Positions 8,764 through 17,795 of a stretch of DNA of 64,000 nt are shown in pieces (within the stretch, counting starts at the first letter, position 1; every line of letters starts with the position of its first letter). Both the position numbers and the translations under genes were made by a program. The stretch comes from Streptomyces spororaveus (GTDB taxonomy: Bacteria; Actinomycetota; Actinomycetes; Streptomycetales; Streptomycetaceae): NCBI RefSeq assembly GCF_016755875.1, contig NZ_BNED01000005.1, positions 930,001 through 994,000 on the forward strand, given 5' to 3'. The notes under the pieces were generated by a model, which worked only from the letters and a program-made list of their open reading frames with translations, had not been told where the DNA came from and searched no databases.

Positions 8764-9255
8764 TCAGCTCGTACGGTCCGCGGCAGGGGCCCAGTAGGTC
8801 GGTTCCAGCATTTCGCCCGGCCAGTCCGGCTGAGTAACCGGACCTCGCGGCCCCATCTGTTCGAAGTACGGGGCAATGTCGTACACGGGCGTGCCGTCGA
8901 CTGCGTCGAGGTCGGTGACGTGCAAGTCGCGCCCGACGACCTTGAGGAGGCGGGGGAACGACGTCGCGAGCTGGTTGGGCCGGCGGTGGTTGCGGTGGAC
9001 GAACGTTCCGGTCTCCGGCCAGCGTGCATCGCCGCGCGGGCTGCGGGCATGGAGCTGGACGTCGTCCGGGGAGGCCTGGTCGAAGTGCCACACGATTACG
9101 AGGTGGGAGAAGTCCTCGATGCCCTGGAGCGTTTCGAGCGGGAACCGGTCGTCGAGGCGGATCACCGATTCGACTCCGCCCTGGTAGTCGTCGGCGACGG
9201 TCATGTGGCCGCCGACGACGGTGGCGATCTGTGTGATGTTCAGGGTGGCGGGCAC
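8764..9255 (-). CDS. TrmO/TsaA-like (UPF0066) protein
   Basis: 163 residues with the UPF0066 features: IEDFSHLVIVWHFDQA, then ARSPRGDARWPETGTFVHRNHRRPN, then DLDAVDGTPVYDIAPYF. Characterised members (E. coli TrmO) methylate N6-threonylcarbamoyladenosine-37 of tRNA using SAM. Paralogues in secondary-metabolite loci act on other substrates. No operon partner is evident. The family call is strong; the substrate is unknown. Confidence 0.9.
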   Translation of the reverse strand: MPATLNITQIATVVGGHMTVADDYQGGVESVIRLDDRFPLETLQGIEDFSHLVIVWHFDQASPDDVQLHARSPRGDARWPETGTFVHRNHRRPNQLATSFPRLLKVVGRDLHVTDLDAVDGTPVYDIAPYFEQMGPRGPVTQPDWPGEMLEPTYWAPAADRTS

Positions 9256-9321
9256 GGTGTTCCCCCGTCTGCCGCACCGGCCCGCTCGAGGCTGCCGCGG
9301 CTGTGTGGTGTGTTGGCCCGG

Positions 9322-10710
9322 TCAGCCTACGTCGCGCAAGACGGTTCGGGCCCGCTGGTCGAGGTCTTGTGCGGTGCGGCCGCCGCGGCCCTTGATCGGG
9401 GAGAGCGTGCTGCGCATGCGGGTGACGGTGTCGCGGGTTCGGGCGGACTGGATTCCAGCCATCGCGTCCAGGGCCTGGGTCCAGGTCGTGATGGCCGCAT
9501 CCAAGTGTCCCTGGCGAGCCTGGACTTCGCCGAGGTATCCGAGGGTCACGGCGTGGGTGCGGGCAAAGGGGAGCGCGCGGGTGCGGACGCTGCGCTCGAA
9601 TGCGGCTTCGGCGCCCTTGAGGTCGCCGAGGTCGCGCAGTGTGGCGGCGGTTTCGTGGGCGAGGGAGGCTTCGCCGAAGAACCAGACGCGGCTGGGCTCG
9701 TCGTCTCCGGCCTGAGCTCGACCGAGGTCTCGCTCTGCCTGGAGGAGCGCGGTCGCGGCTTCCTTGCTGCGGCTGTCGGCGGCCAGGGCGCGGGCGTGGA
9801 CGACTCCGATGAGGGCCTTTTCGCGCCAGCTCGCGTGGGTGTAGCGGTTGTCGGCGAGGGAGGCGGTGGACAGCCGAACGGCCTGGGCGGGCTGGTTGAG
9901 GTCTACGGCCTGGTGGGCCATGGCCCGAAGGACGTGGCCGGCGAGCGGGGCGTCCCGGGCCTCTTCGGCGAGTTGTGTGGCGAGGGTGAACCAGTGCAGG
10001 GCGACGGGGTGTTCTCCTGCGTCGAAGGCGGTCCATCCGGCGACGTAGGCGAGCTCCCCGGCTGCCGAGGTCATGGAGCGGCGGACCTCTTCCGAGGGGA
10101 AGCGTCCGGCGAGGTACTGCGCGACGTCGGTCCGCAGGTAGGCGACGAGTGCGGTGCGGCCGGCTCCGCGGCCGCCGCGTTGCTGGTCACGGCGGGAGAA
10201 GAAGGCGGTCATCTCGCGGACGCTTTCGACGTCCTGCACGGTGACGGTGTGCGCCGCGACCGGTGTGCGGGCTCGCGCGCGGTCGGAGGCCTCGCTCCAC
10301 CAGCGGGTGGTGGGAATTGCCAGGCCGGCGACGGAGTATGCCGAGCCGGCCAGTACGCGCCGACGGTCCATGTCCAAGTCAGTGCTCCCGAGGTCCACCA
10401 GGGTCGTCAGAGTGTCGGCGCTCCACTGGGGTGGCCGCGGGTCGGGTCCCTCAGTGTCGGCGAGGCCGATGTCGGTGAGGGTCACGGTGCGGCCGAGGCC
10501 TTGCGAGAGCGTCGCGGCCAAGATAGACGGCGCGCGGCCGCTCGGGCGCACGCCGGCGATCCATCGGGCGATGTGCGACTGCGTCAGGTTCCGCAGCTCG
10601 GCGGCACCGTTCTCCGCTGCCACGACGCTCATGCGGGCGGCCAGACGCCCCTGCGACAGGCCCAGTTCCCGCACGACGGCTTCCAGCCGGAGGTTGCGCG
10701 TGCGCTCCAT
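9322..10710 (-). CDS. TPR-type transcriptional regulator
   Basis: 462 residues. The N-terminal 70 residues look like a DNA-binding domain (LGLSQGRLAARMSVVAAENG, then LTQSHIARWIAGVRPSGRAP). A linker MDRRRVLAGSAYSVAGLAIP, typical of this Streptomyces family, follows at about residue 113, and the rest is TPR-like. It is transcribed away from the 11,017 operon, whose expression it could control. The ligand is unknown. Confidence 0.85.
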   Translation of the reverse strand: MERTRNLRLEAVVRELGLSQGRLAARMSVVAAENGAAELRNLTQSHIARWIAGVRPSGRAPSILAATLSQGLGRTVTLTDIGLADTEGPDPRPPQWSADTLTTLVDLGSTDLDMDRRRVLAGSAYSVAGLAIPTTRWWSEASDRARARTPVAAHTVTVQDVESVREMTAFFSRRDQQRGGRGAGRTALVAYLRTDVAQYLAGRFPSEEVRRSMTSAAGELAYVAGWTAFDAGEHPVALHWFTLATQLAEEARDAPLAGHVLRAMAHQAVDLNQPAQAVRLSTASLADNRYTHASWREKALIGVVHARALAADSRSKEAATALLQAERDLGRAQAGDDEPSRVWFFGEASLAHETAATLRDLGDLKGAEAAFERSVRTRALPFARTHAVTLGYLGEVQARQGHLDAAITTWTQALDAMAGIQSARTRDTVTRMRSTLSPIKGRGGRTAQDLDQRARTVLRDVG

Positions 10711-11016
10711 GGTGCGCCCCCGTCTCCGAAACGATCTTTCATTACGTTCATTGACCCCGCGCTATCGACGGGATACCCACCGGGCCGCGAACGCGGTTCT
10801 CTCGTGAAGACGATATTCCTCCAACGCCCCCTGGGTGCGCGGAAATCGTCGACGCCATCCCCATGGGTGCGCGGCAACTGGCGCCTCTGGTGTGTGGCCG
10901 GCGAGGAGAAGCCCCCTGATGAACCACTCGGCGCCGGTGGCGCCTTGCCTTCGTGGACACCACCAGTCGGCCCCGTGCGTGAGGGAGCAGACCGGACGGC
11001 TCAAGGAGAACGCGTG
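10711..11016. other. divergent intergenic region
   Basis: 306 bases between the minus-strand TPR regulator and the plus-strand operon beginning at 11,017. It should hold both promoters. I see no convincing dyad or consensus promoter and no gene. Confidence 0.5.
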
Positions 11017-11478
11017 ATGAGCGAATCCCCTGCCCTCTCTCCCCCGGGCTGCGAACCGGCGGTGGCCTGCTTCAAGGCCGTGTTCCCGGCCACCCAGTCC
11101 GCGATCGGGCCCGTGCGGCGCCGGCTGCGCGGCTGCCTGGAGAGAGCCGGGCTGGCCCAGATCGCGGACGACGTGGCGTTGGCCGCGAGCGAGCTGATGA
11201 CCAACGCGGTCGTGCACGGATGCCACGGCCTTCCGTCCACCTGCAAGGTGACCCTCACCGCGGAGTGGACCGGCAAGAGGCTCCGCGTGGCAGTGGACGA
11301 CCCCTCCGACGCTCTGCCCGCCGAGCAGGAAGCGTCGGCCTACCGGGCCGGTGGGCGCGGTCTGACTCTGGTGGACGCGCTCAGCCACCGGTGGGGGGTG
11401 GAGCCCGGCTCCCGCGGGTGCGGGAAGTCCGTCTGGCTGGAGCTCGACCTGTTCGCCGCCGAGGAGCGTGTCGCATGA
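11017..11478 (+). CDS. RsbW-like ATP-binding protein (HATPase)
   Basis: 153 residues from ATG 11017, behind AAGGAGAA. It contains the N box (LAASELMTNAVVHG) and the G1-type DDPSDALP and GRGLTLVDALSHRWG motifs of the GHKL/HATPase_c anti-sigma kinase family. Such single-domain proteins in Streptomyces phosphorylate or bind STAS or sigma partners. No STAS gene sits beside it. Its stop overlaps the next start (ATGA), beginning a long coupled operon. Confidence 0.9.
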   Translation: MSESPALSPPGCEPAVACFKAVFPATQSAIGPVRRRLRGCLERAGLAQIADDVALAASELMTNAVVHGCHGLPSTCKVTLTAEWTGKRLRVAVDDPSDALPAEQEASAYRAGGRGLTLVDALSHRWGVEPGSRGCGKSVWLELDLFAAEERVA

Positions 11479-12032
11479 ACCTTCGTACCCTGACCGCCGC
11501 TCGCCGCGCCCCGGGGCGCAGACCGACTGCCGTGCGTTCAGCGGCTGTCGCGGCCCGGGAGACCTGCGAGCTGCTGTTGGCCGAAGACGCTGCGGTGGTG
11601 AAGAGCGACCAGGACGTGCGTGATCTGCGCCTGCGCCTGCGGCGCCACCTGAAACGGCTCGGGTCCGTGGCGGCCGGCGCCCGCCCGGCCCAGCCCAGCC
11701 TGGCCCGCCTGGTTGAGACGGCACGCCGCTCCGCCGCCCAGGCGCCTCCGGCCGGGCTCGGGGAGGCCCAGGCCTACCTGCGGCGGCTGGCTGGGGAGGT
11801 GAAGGCGGTCCTGGCCGAGATGGGCCGGTGCGGGCTGGTGTGCGTGCACCCGCGGGAATGCCCTCCCGCTCACGCCCCGGACCGTGCCGCCGCCCACATC
11901 CGCAAGGACTTCCCCGACATCGGATGCCGCCTGTTGTGCAACGGCTTCCTTTCCTTCGACGACACGGGCGGGCTGGCGCCGGATGGAAGCGTCGATCCGC
12001 CCCACAGGACCGGTCACGCTGTGCCCCGCTGA
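11475..12032 (+). CDS. hypothetical Streptomyces protein (DUF6415-like)
   Basis: 185 residues; ATG 11475 overlaps the upstream TGA. It is helical and Arg-rich, with LRLRRHLKRL in the middle and a C-terminal block containing three cysteines (CGLVCVHPREC). This resembles small DUF6415-type proteins that accompany HATPase and HTH genes in streptomycetes; that name is recollection, not a search result. No catalytic motif is seen. Confidence 0.6.
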   Translation: MNLRTLTAARRAPGRRPTAVRSAAVAARETCELLLAEDAAVVKSDQDVRDLRLRLRRHLKRLGSVAAGARPAQPSLARLVETARRSAAQAPPAGLGEAQAYLRRLAGEVKAVLAEMGRCGLVCVHPRECPPAHAPDRAAAHIRKDFPDIGCRLLCNGFLSFDDTGGLAPDGSVDPPHRTGHAVPR

Positions 12033-12081
12033 TCCGTCCGATGCAGCACCTCCCACTCACTCCGTTTTCGTGAAGGACGTC

Positions 12082-12597
12082 ATGGCTACCACCGTCGGCG
12101 CACGCCCGCGCCCGCAGTTGAGCGAGACCGCGCAGGTCGTGCTGCTGCAGTGCGCGTTCGGCCGCTACCGCGATGAGGAGGAGCTCCCTGCCGTCGAGGC
12201 CGTGGCCGCCGCGTTGCGGATACCGCATCAGGTGGCGGACAAGGCCCTGGATGAGCTCGTCCTGGCCGGTGTCCTGGAACCCCGTTGGCAGGGCCGGCAT
12301 GTGGTCATCTCGCGCGCCCTGTGGCCGTTCCCGGTGCGTCGGCCTACCCCCGCCGCCGAAGCCGTGGCCCGGCGCATCATCCACGAGGCCACCGCGCCCC
12401 GGACTCCGGCCGTAAACGAGCTGCCCTCCGACCGGCAGTTGGCCGCCATGTACTGCGTGAATGTGGACGTCGTCCGCGAGGGACTGCGGCTGGCGGCGAT
12501 GCGGGAGGCCGTCGCGCTCGTTCCCGGCCGCCCGGCCACCGTCATCCGACCGCTGCCCGCGGCTCGCCAGGCCTCGGCCGGAACGGTCGGCCGATGA
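12082..12597 (+). CDS. tandem winged-helix (GntR-like) DNA-binding protein
   Basis: 171 residues from ATG 12082, with GAAGGA at correct spacing; GTG 12070 is an alternative. Two similar segments (AALRIPHQVADKALDELVLAGVLEPR, then LPSDRQLAAMYCVNVDVVREGLR) each look like a GntR-type winged helix. No effector domain follows. It likely regulates its own operon; the next gene overlaps by ATGA. Confidence 0.65.
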   Translation: MATTVGARPRPQLSETAQVVLLQCAFGRYRDEEELPAVEAVAAALRIPHQVADKALDELVLAGVLEPRWQGRHVVISRALWPFPVRRPTPAAEAVARRIIHEATAPRTPAVNELPSDRQLAAMYCVNVDVVREGLRLAAMREAVALVPGRPATVIRPLPAARQASAGTVGR

Positions 12598-13331
12598 CCA
12601 CCCTCGCGCGTACGCAGCCGGCCGAGGCGCCCGCCGCTCCCGTTGTGGCACCCTTCACGGACGCTGCCCCAAGCCAGTCCCTGGACGCCCGGAACCGTCT
12701 TGACGACATCCTGCGGGGGTTAGCGGGCGTGCCCGTCCCGGAGGAAGGGGCACGCCGAGCGGCCCGGGTCGCCATGCTGCGGGCCCGCCTGGAGCAGCTC
12801 GGCGGCTGGCTCATGGCTCTGCCCGACCAGCCCGCCAGGACTGAAGTTATCGATCAGGTGGTCCGATGGCGGTCCGTCGAACCCCGCGATCCGGCAAGGC
12901 CCGACCCCCGGCTCGTCGCTGCCCTTGAGAACGTCGCGGAGCGGGCCGAGCGTTACCTCAACGCGCACGCCGTCGGCCTTGCCTACGCCGTGGTGGCGCC
13001 CGGCGCCGATGACCGCGCGGTCCTCGCCGTCCTGGAAGACACCGCCCACCGCTTCTGCGGGCAGGCCCCGCTGTGGCGCTACGACCACGAGCCGGCCCCC
13101 GGCTACGTACGGCCCGCGCTGCGCTCGGTCCTCGAACTGGCCGAGAGCCGCCGAATCCACGTGCTGGTCATCCCGTCCCTGGACCACCTGCCCCCCGCCG
13201 ATCCGCAGGACGAAGACAGCATCTGGACGCTGCCGAGGATCTGGGACCGGCTGCGCGCCCACGAGATCCGCCTGGTGACGGCCGACCACGGCGCTCCCCT
13301 CGCCGACCACGATGTGGAGGAACGGTGCTGA
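12594..13331 (+). CDS. resolvase-fold-like hypothetical protein
   Basis: 245 residues; ATG 12594 overlaps the upstream stop. The second half (LAYAVVAPGADDRAVLAVLE, RPALRSVLELAESRRIHVLV, LRAHEIRLV) follows the pattern of the serine-recombinase catalytic fold. AVVAPG replaces the YxRVS serine motif and there is no DNA-binding tail. Either a diverged, non-recombining relative or coincidence. It sits inside the coupled operon. Confidence 0.5.
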   Translation: MTTLARTQPAEAPAAPVVAPFTDAAPSQSLDARNRLDDILRGLAGVPVPEEGARRAARVAMLRARLEQLGGWLMALPDQPARTEVIDQVVRWRSVEPRDPARPDPRLVAALENVAERAERYLNAHAVGLAYAVVAPGADDRAVLAVLEDTAHRFCGQAPLWRYDHEPAPGYVRPALRSVLELAESRRIHVLVIPSLDHLPPADPQDEDSIWTLPRIWDRLRAHEIRLVTADHGAPLADHDVEERC

Positions 13332-14419
13332 CCCGCCACCAGCCGTGGACCGAGGCCAATCCGGCCGTAACCCCGGGCGCCGACTTCGTCGTCGAACCCG
13401 CGCGACCCTTCCACATCCCCAGCCTGCGAGCCCACCTGCAGTTCCACCTAGAGGTGTGCCCCGGGGCGGCGCAGTGCCGGGAAGCGGCCGCGCTGGAAGC
13501 GCATCTCTCCGCCGGGCTGTCCGGGATGTGGGTGCTGACTCACACGCCCACCGGGTACGTGGTAGGGGCCGCGTGCCTGAGCGTGAGGCTGAGCGGGGAC
13601 GGCATCGGCGTCCTCCATGTCCATCACCTGCTCGCCGAGCCCACGTGCGCGGACGACCGGCCGCAGGACCTCCTTCTCGCCTGGTGCACGCGCTGGGCCG
13701 CGCACCGGCCGGCCCGCGTCCGCGAAGTGCACGTCCACACCCAGTGCCTCCTCGCCCGCCGACTCAAGCCCCACCACTCTTTCATCGGCAGCACCACGCA
13801 CACCCACCACGACGGGCGCGTGGTCCGCACCGACCGGCACCACCCCAACCTCCACCCCACTCTGCCCGCCATGGTCACCGAACAAGAGCCCTTGACGCTG
13901 GAGTGGGCCCTGGAGGTGACCCCGCTCGTCCCCGAGGACAAGGGTGCGCTCGTTCAGTTCCTCGACGAGGCCGACAGTGCGGTCCGGGCCGACGACTACC
14001 CCGGCGAAGGGGATCCCAGCCGCAGCCACGGATTCAAGGTGTTGGCTGGCGGGCGTCTCGCCGCTGTCCTCACCGCATGCCTGCGCCTGCCCGCGCGCAC
14101 CCGCGCCGTTGCCCCGGCCACCAGCAGGCAGGAGGCTTTCTTGTACCTGGACCGGCTGGTGCTCTGGGATGAGCCCGGCTGCCTGGACGTGCTGATGGAG
14201 GTGAGCCGTTGGGCCGCGCGCCGTGCCCGGCACGAACGGCTGCCGTACGTGCAGGTACGCACAGGCTCCCGTAACCAGGTGGCGCAGCTCACTGACCTCG
14301 GCTGGCGCACCCGCGGGATCAACACCGGAGGCGACGGCCTCGTGTGGCTGCTGCAGCTCGACGTCCGCCACAGCGACGCCCCCTCCCGCTCGTCCCACTC
14401 GTCGGGAGCCGCCCTGTGA
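13325..14419 (+). CDS. hypothetical protein, possible tandem acetyltransferase fold
   Basis: 364 residues from GTG 13325, overlapping the previous gene by 7 bases. Each half has a strand-rich stretch reminiscent of GNAT domains (WVLTHTPTGYVVGAACLSVR in the first; FKVLAGGRLAAVLTACLRLP and FLYLDRLVLWDEPGCLDVLM in the second), and the C-terminal NQVAQLTDLGWRTRG resembles a GNAT ending. No clear acetyl-CoA loop (R/QxxGxG/A) is seen, so the assignment is tentative. Confidence 0.5.
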   Translation: MLTRHQPWTEANPAVTPGADFVVEPARPFHIPSLRAHLQFHLEVCPGAAQCREAAALEAHLSAGLSGMWVLTHTPTGYVVGAACLSVRLSGDGIGVLHVHHLLAEPTCADDRPQDLLLAWCTRWAAHRPARVREVHVHTQCLLARRLKPHHSFIGSTTHTHHDGRVVRTDRHHPNLHPTLPAMVTEQEPLTLEWALEVTPLVPEDKGALVQFLDEADSAVRADDYPGEGDPSRSHGFKVLAGGRLAAVLTACLRLPARTRAVAPATSRQEAFLYLDRLVLWDEPGCLDVLMEVSRWAARRARHERLPYVQVRTGSRNQVAQLTDLGWRTRGINTGGDGLVWLLQLDVRHSDAPSRSSHSSGAAL

Positions 14420-15303
14420 GCATCATCTTGGCCCCCGCGGCGCTCGACCTCGCGCGGACGGTGTGTCCGGCCGGCACGGAGATCCAGGCACCGCCCATCG
14501 TGGGCTCTGCCGTGATCGGTACCCCGGCCTGGCCGTTCATCGCCAGCCGCACCACCGAACAATCGCTGCCGGGAACCTTGATCGTCCGTCCGGGAGCGGA
14601 GGGCCTGGGCCTCGGCTACGAAGCCGACGAGGGCGAGGGGGAGCAGGACCGGGATCGCGACGGCGCTCTGTGGGCACGGGTGTCCACAGACCTGTCCGGT
14701 GCCGGGACAGTCGAAAATGCGATCCCGCATCCCTACCGGCAGCGGGCCTTGATGGACGGGCTCCTGTGCCAGGTCTGTACGGGCGGGCCGGAACGCGACG
14801 AGCGGGAGCGCTACCTGTTCGTGGTGCCCGACGGGCCCCCGGACCGGTCTGCCCAGCCGGCGGACTGGGCAGAGCGGGCACGGGAGGCGACACCGCCGGT
14901 GTGCCTCGCGGACGCGGTGAAGTCGGCGGCCGGCTGTCCCCGTCTGGGGCGCGCCACGGCTCTGTGGGTGCGACGGCCCGTCCTCTACGGAGTGGCTGGC
15001 TTCGGCTACCGCCCGCTCGACGGCACCCGCCGCCGCCTCACGAAACCGGTCTCGTATGAGAACCCGGCCTTGGCCTGGGTCGTAGCCCATCAGATGGTCC
15101 GGCGCCTCGAAGAGGTCACCGTCGACTGGGAACTGACCGAGTACCTCCGCTCACTGCACGCCGCCGCCTGGCCGACGACGCGCCGCTCCTCCCTGCAGAC
15201 GGCCCCGGCTGGGGAGCTCTCGGTCACGCGAGGCTCCTGCCCGGTAGCCGCCGCCCCGGCCGGGGGCCACCGGCTGGCCCTGAGTGAAGGAGTGCGCTCA
15301 TGA
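14416..15303 (+). CDS. hypothetical protein
   Basis: 295 residues from GTG 14416 (GTGA overlap). Mid-protein features are an acidic insert (EADEGEGEQDRDRD) and a QRALMDGLLCQVCTGG segment. No domain is recognised. Continuous coupling with its neighbours and normal codon use support expression. Homologous Streptomyces operons may help assign it. Confidence 0.65.
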   Translation: MSIILAPAALDLARTVCPAGTEIQAPPIVGSAVIGTPAWPFIASRTTEQSLPGTLIVRPGAEGLGLGYEADEGEGEQDRDRDGALWARVSTDLSGAGTVENAIPHPYRQRALMDGLLCQVCTGGPERDERERYLFVVPDGPPDRSAQPADWAERAREATPPVCLADAVKSAAGCPRLGRATALWVRRPVLYGVAGFGYRPLDGTRRRLTKPVSYENPALAWVVAHQMVRRLEEVTVDWELTEYLRSLHAAAWPTTRRSSLQTAPAGELSVTRGSCPVAAAPAGGHRLALSEGVRS

Positions 15304-15705
15304 CCGGTGCCCGCACGCTCGCCCCCCGTGGTGCCCGCACCCGGGCGGCAGCTACATGGCAGGTGCGCTCCTACCTCGCTGCCCGCCGCCCGGGCGGCTT
15401 CCTCCTCCCGGTGCCGTCCGTCTTCGAGGACAACATCGCTCACCTCTCGTCCAGGACCGGGCTTCCGGCGGACGAGGTGCGCTCGGCCGTGCGGATCCTG
15501 GACGAACGCGGTGACGTCGCCCCGGTGGCCGGTCGCGGTCTGATGATCCTTCGCGGCCAGATCGCCCACCCGGACGACGAGGGCATGACGGCCCGGATCC
15601 GCCACCTGGGGCCTTCTTGCCGACATCCCGCTCGGCCGTGGCTCTTGTGCCGTGCTCGTACCCACGGCCGCCGCGGCCACAGCCGTCGAGAACCTCGCGA
15701 ACTGA
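15300..15705 (+). pseudogene. HTH protein, frameshifted C-terminus
   Basis: ATG 15300 overlaps the previous stop. The first 100 residues are winged-helix-like (TWQVRSYLAARRPGGFLLPV, then LPADEVRSAVRILDERGDVA). After IRHLG (about 15,607) the sensible continuation LLADIPLGRGSCAVLVPTA, then VENLAN, is one frame away and stops at 15,703-15,705. I read a frameshift near 15,606-15,612 (ctggggcc). The intact product would have been about 134 residues. It is the last member of the 11,017 operon. Confidence 0.55.
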
Positions 15706-16455
15706 GATGTGCCGCCAGCGCCGGTCCTGGAAGCAGGGCACGTCTGGGCCTTCCTGGTCCACCCCTCGATCGTGGACGGCCGGGACAATCCCGGCGGAGT
15801 GCTGTTCGAAGGGCGAGGTCCTGCGCTGTCCCGAGCCCGGGCAGTCGGCTGCTCCCCCACGGATCCGGCTCGGCCCACCCGATGGCTCCGGTGCCCTGCT
15901 GGACCCCTGGACCCTGGCCGACGCACTCCGGCCCGTGTGACCCGCGCTCCCCGTTGCGTCCTTCGTCACCGGCCCCAGGGGGTTCTCGCATGACCGTGTA
16001 CGCACACCCAGCCGCATCACCTTCGCCAGCGAACTGGATGAAGAGCCGTGTGAGGAGCTCACGCGCCAGGGCCTGGCACACAGCGTGCATTGCCACAGCC
16101 ATCGAGACCGCTCTCGACCGGTTCTCCGGCGTGGCCCTGGCGAGCGTTTCGCGATGAGCGCGCTCACACGGACACCGATCGCTCCGGCGTGGTCCACCGA
16201 AGCGACCCCGCCCCGGTCTCCCCGTCCCGGAGCAGGTCGCGGATTCGTCCTGCCGACCGGTTCGTTGCCGGCGGGCCGGTGGGCGCCGTCCTTCCCCCTG
16301 GCCCGCCCCGCCATGAGGTGCTGACCAGCCTTCGGCCCTCGCGTTGCGCGACTCCCCCGATCACCATCCGAAGGCGGCCTCCGCCAGCCCACCTCCCGTA
16401 CCCCCAGGTACGAGGCGCCGGGGCCGCCTTGGGTACGACTGCGAAGGACGGCGTC
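15706..16455. other. decayed region
   Basis: No intact gene. A plus-strand stretch from 15,709 (VLEAGHVWAFLVHPSIVDGR) looks like coding sequence. Its plausible ending (ALLDPWTLADALRPV, stop 15,938-15,940) lies in another frame, so a second broken gene is likely. Beyond 15,940 I see nothing I can support up to the regulator at 16,456. Confidence 0.4.
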
Positions 16456-17781
16456 ATGGCGGGTTCCGGCAGGAGGGGAGACGCCCCCAGCCGCAACGAG
16501 TTGCTACACAAGCACCTGGCTCAGCTGCGATGGTCCGGCCGGGGATTCGCGCGGCGGGTGTATGAACGCTGCCAGGCCGTGGGCCTGCCGAACACCGTGA
16601 GCCCGAGCACTGTTGCGCGCTGGTGTTCGGGTGAGACGACTCCGAGTGCGTCTCTCGCGGCCGCCGCCTGCCATGTCCTCTCCTCTGCGCTCGGCAAACA
16701 GGTCACCCCGGAGAGCTTGGGGTGGCCTGCCGACACCACGGATATCGCCACCGAGTCCCTGGAGTACTCGGATCTCCCGCACGCGATCCGGACGCTGGGA
16801 AGGCTCTGGGAGATCGACGCGCAGCGCGACCCGGCCCTGATCAAGAGCATGTTCTTCCCCAGGGCGTTCGGACTCGCCTCGCGCGAAGCGCTCGTCATGC
16901 CCCCGGACCCTGATATCTCCGGTTCCGGCACTTACAAGGTGACGGCCTCGGACATCACGCTTCTGGAGGACCAGACCAGGCTCTACGGCGCGCTCGACGG
17001 ACAGCACGGTGGCGGCAAGTTCCGTTCGGTCTTCGCCGGCTTCCTTGCGATGCAGACCGTGCCGCTGCTCGACGGGGCCTTCTCCGCCAAGGCGGGTAAG
17101 CGGCTCTACGGCAGCGTCGCGGACGCGGTCCTCGCGATGGCCAGCATGGCGTATGATGATCAGCTTGCCGGGTTCGCACAGCGCTACGACCTGCAGGCGA
17201 TGCGTCTGGCCCAGGCGATCGGTGACCGCGCCCGCATCGCCCGGGTGCACATCCACCAGACCCGGCTGGCGGCCGCCCAGGGAGATCGCCGCGAGGTTCT
17301 CACCCACGCCCGCAGCGCCGTACTCGCCGCTGAAGGAGCACCGCCCCTGGTGCGGGCGTACGCCGCGATCACCGAGGCGCGCGCGTGGTCCTTCAACCAG
17401 AACCCCGAGCGGACGATCGCCGCGGTGACCCGTGCCCGTGAGGGGTTCGACCAGGCGAAGGCATCCTCGTCGTTGGACTGGCTTGCCTGGTTCGACCGGT
17501 TCGAGCTGGAGGCGCAGGCGGCGTGGGCGCTTGCCGGCGCCGGGCTGGTCGACGCGGGCATGCTGGCGTTGAAAGAGGCCGAGGGCATGCCGTACGAGCG
17601 CCTGCGCGACCGGGTCGAGCTGTTGATCACTGGCGCGGAACTGGCCCGGCTGGGAGGAGACCTCACCGCGTACGGGGACAAGGCCAGGCGCGCCGAGGAG
17701 GCATCACGGCCGCTGGTCAGCCGCCGGCTGGCCGCAAGGATTTCGCGGCTCGCCGCCGGCCAGCCGCTCGACGACTTCTAG
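16456..17781 (+). CDS. XRE/TPR transcriptional regulator
   Basis: 441 residues. The N-terminal 75 residues form an HTH (LRWSGRGFARRVYERCQAVG, VSPSTVARWCSGETTPSAS), followed by an approx. 360-residue all-helical TPR-like region. It runs convergently towards the PRMT-like gene, with only 14 bases between the two stops. As the nearest intact regulator to the 17.8-30.7 kb peptide locus it is a candidate controller, but this is position only. Confidence 0.85.
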   Translation: MAGSGRRGDAPSRNELLHKHLAQLRWSGRGFARRVYERCQAVGLPNTVSPSTVARWCSGETTPSASLAAAACHVLSSALGKQVTPESLGWPADTTDIATESLEYSDLPHAIRTLGRLWEIDAQRDPALIKSMFFPRAFGLASREALVMPPDPDISGSGTYKVTASDITLLEDQTRLYGALDGQHGGGKFRSVFAGFLAMQTVPLLDGAFSAKAGKRLYGSVADAVLAMASMAYDDQLAGFAQRYDLQAMRLAQAIGDRARIARVHIHQTRLAAAQGDRREVLTHARSAVLAAEGAPPLVRAYAAITEARAWSFNQNPERTIAAVTRAREGFDQAKASSSLDWLAWFDRFELEAQAAWALAGAGLVDAGMLALKEAEGMPYERLRDRVELLITGAELARLGGDLTAYGDKARRAEEASRPLVSRRLAARISRLAAGQPLDDF

Positions 17782-17795
17782 ACGGGGGCCGCTCG

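Noticed and set aside
8716..11016. Very long plus-strand frame across the TrmO-like and TPR genes
   Set aside because: Only its last 153 codons (from 11,017) look like protein; the rest is antisense to two well-supported minus-strand genes.
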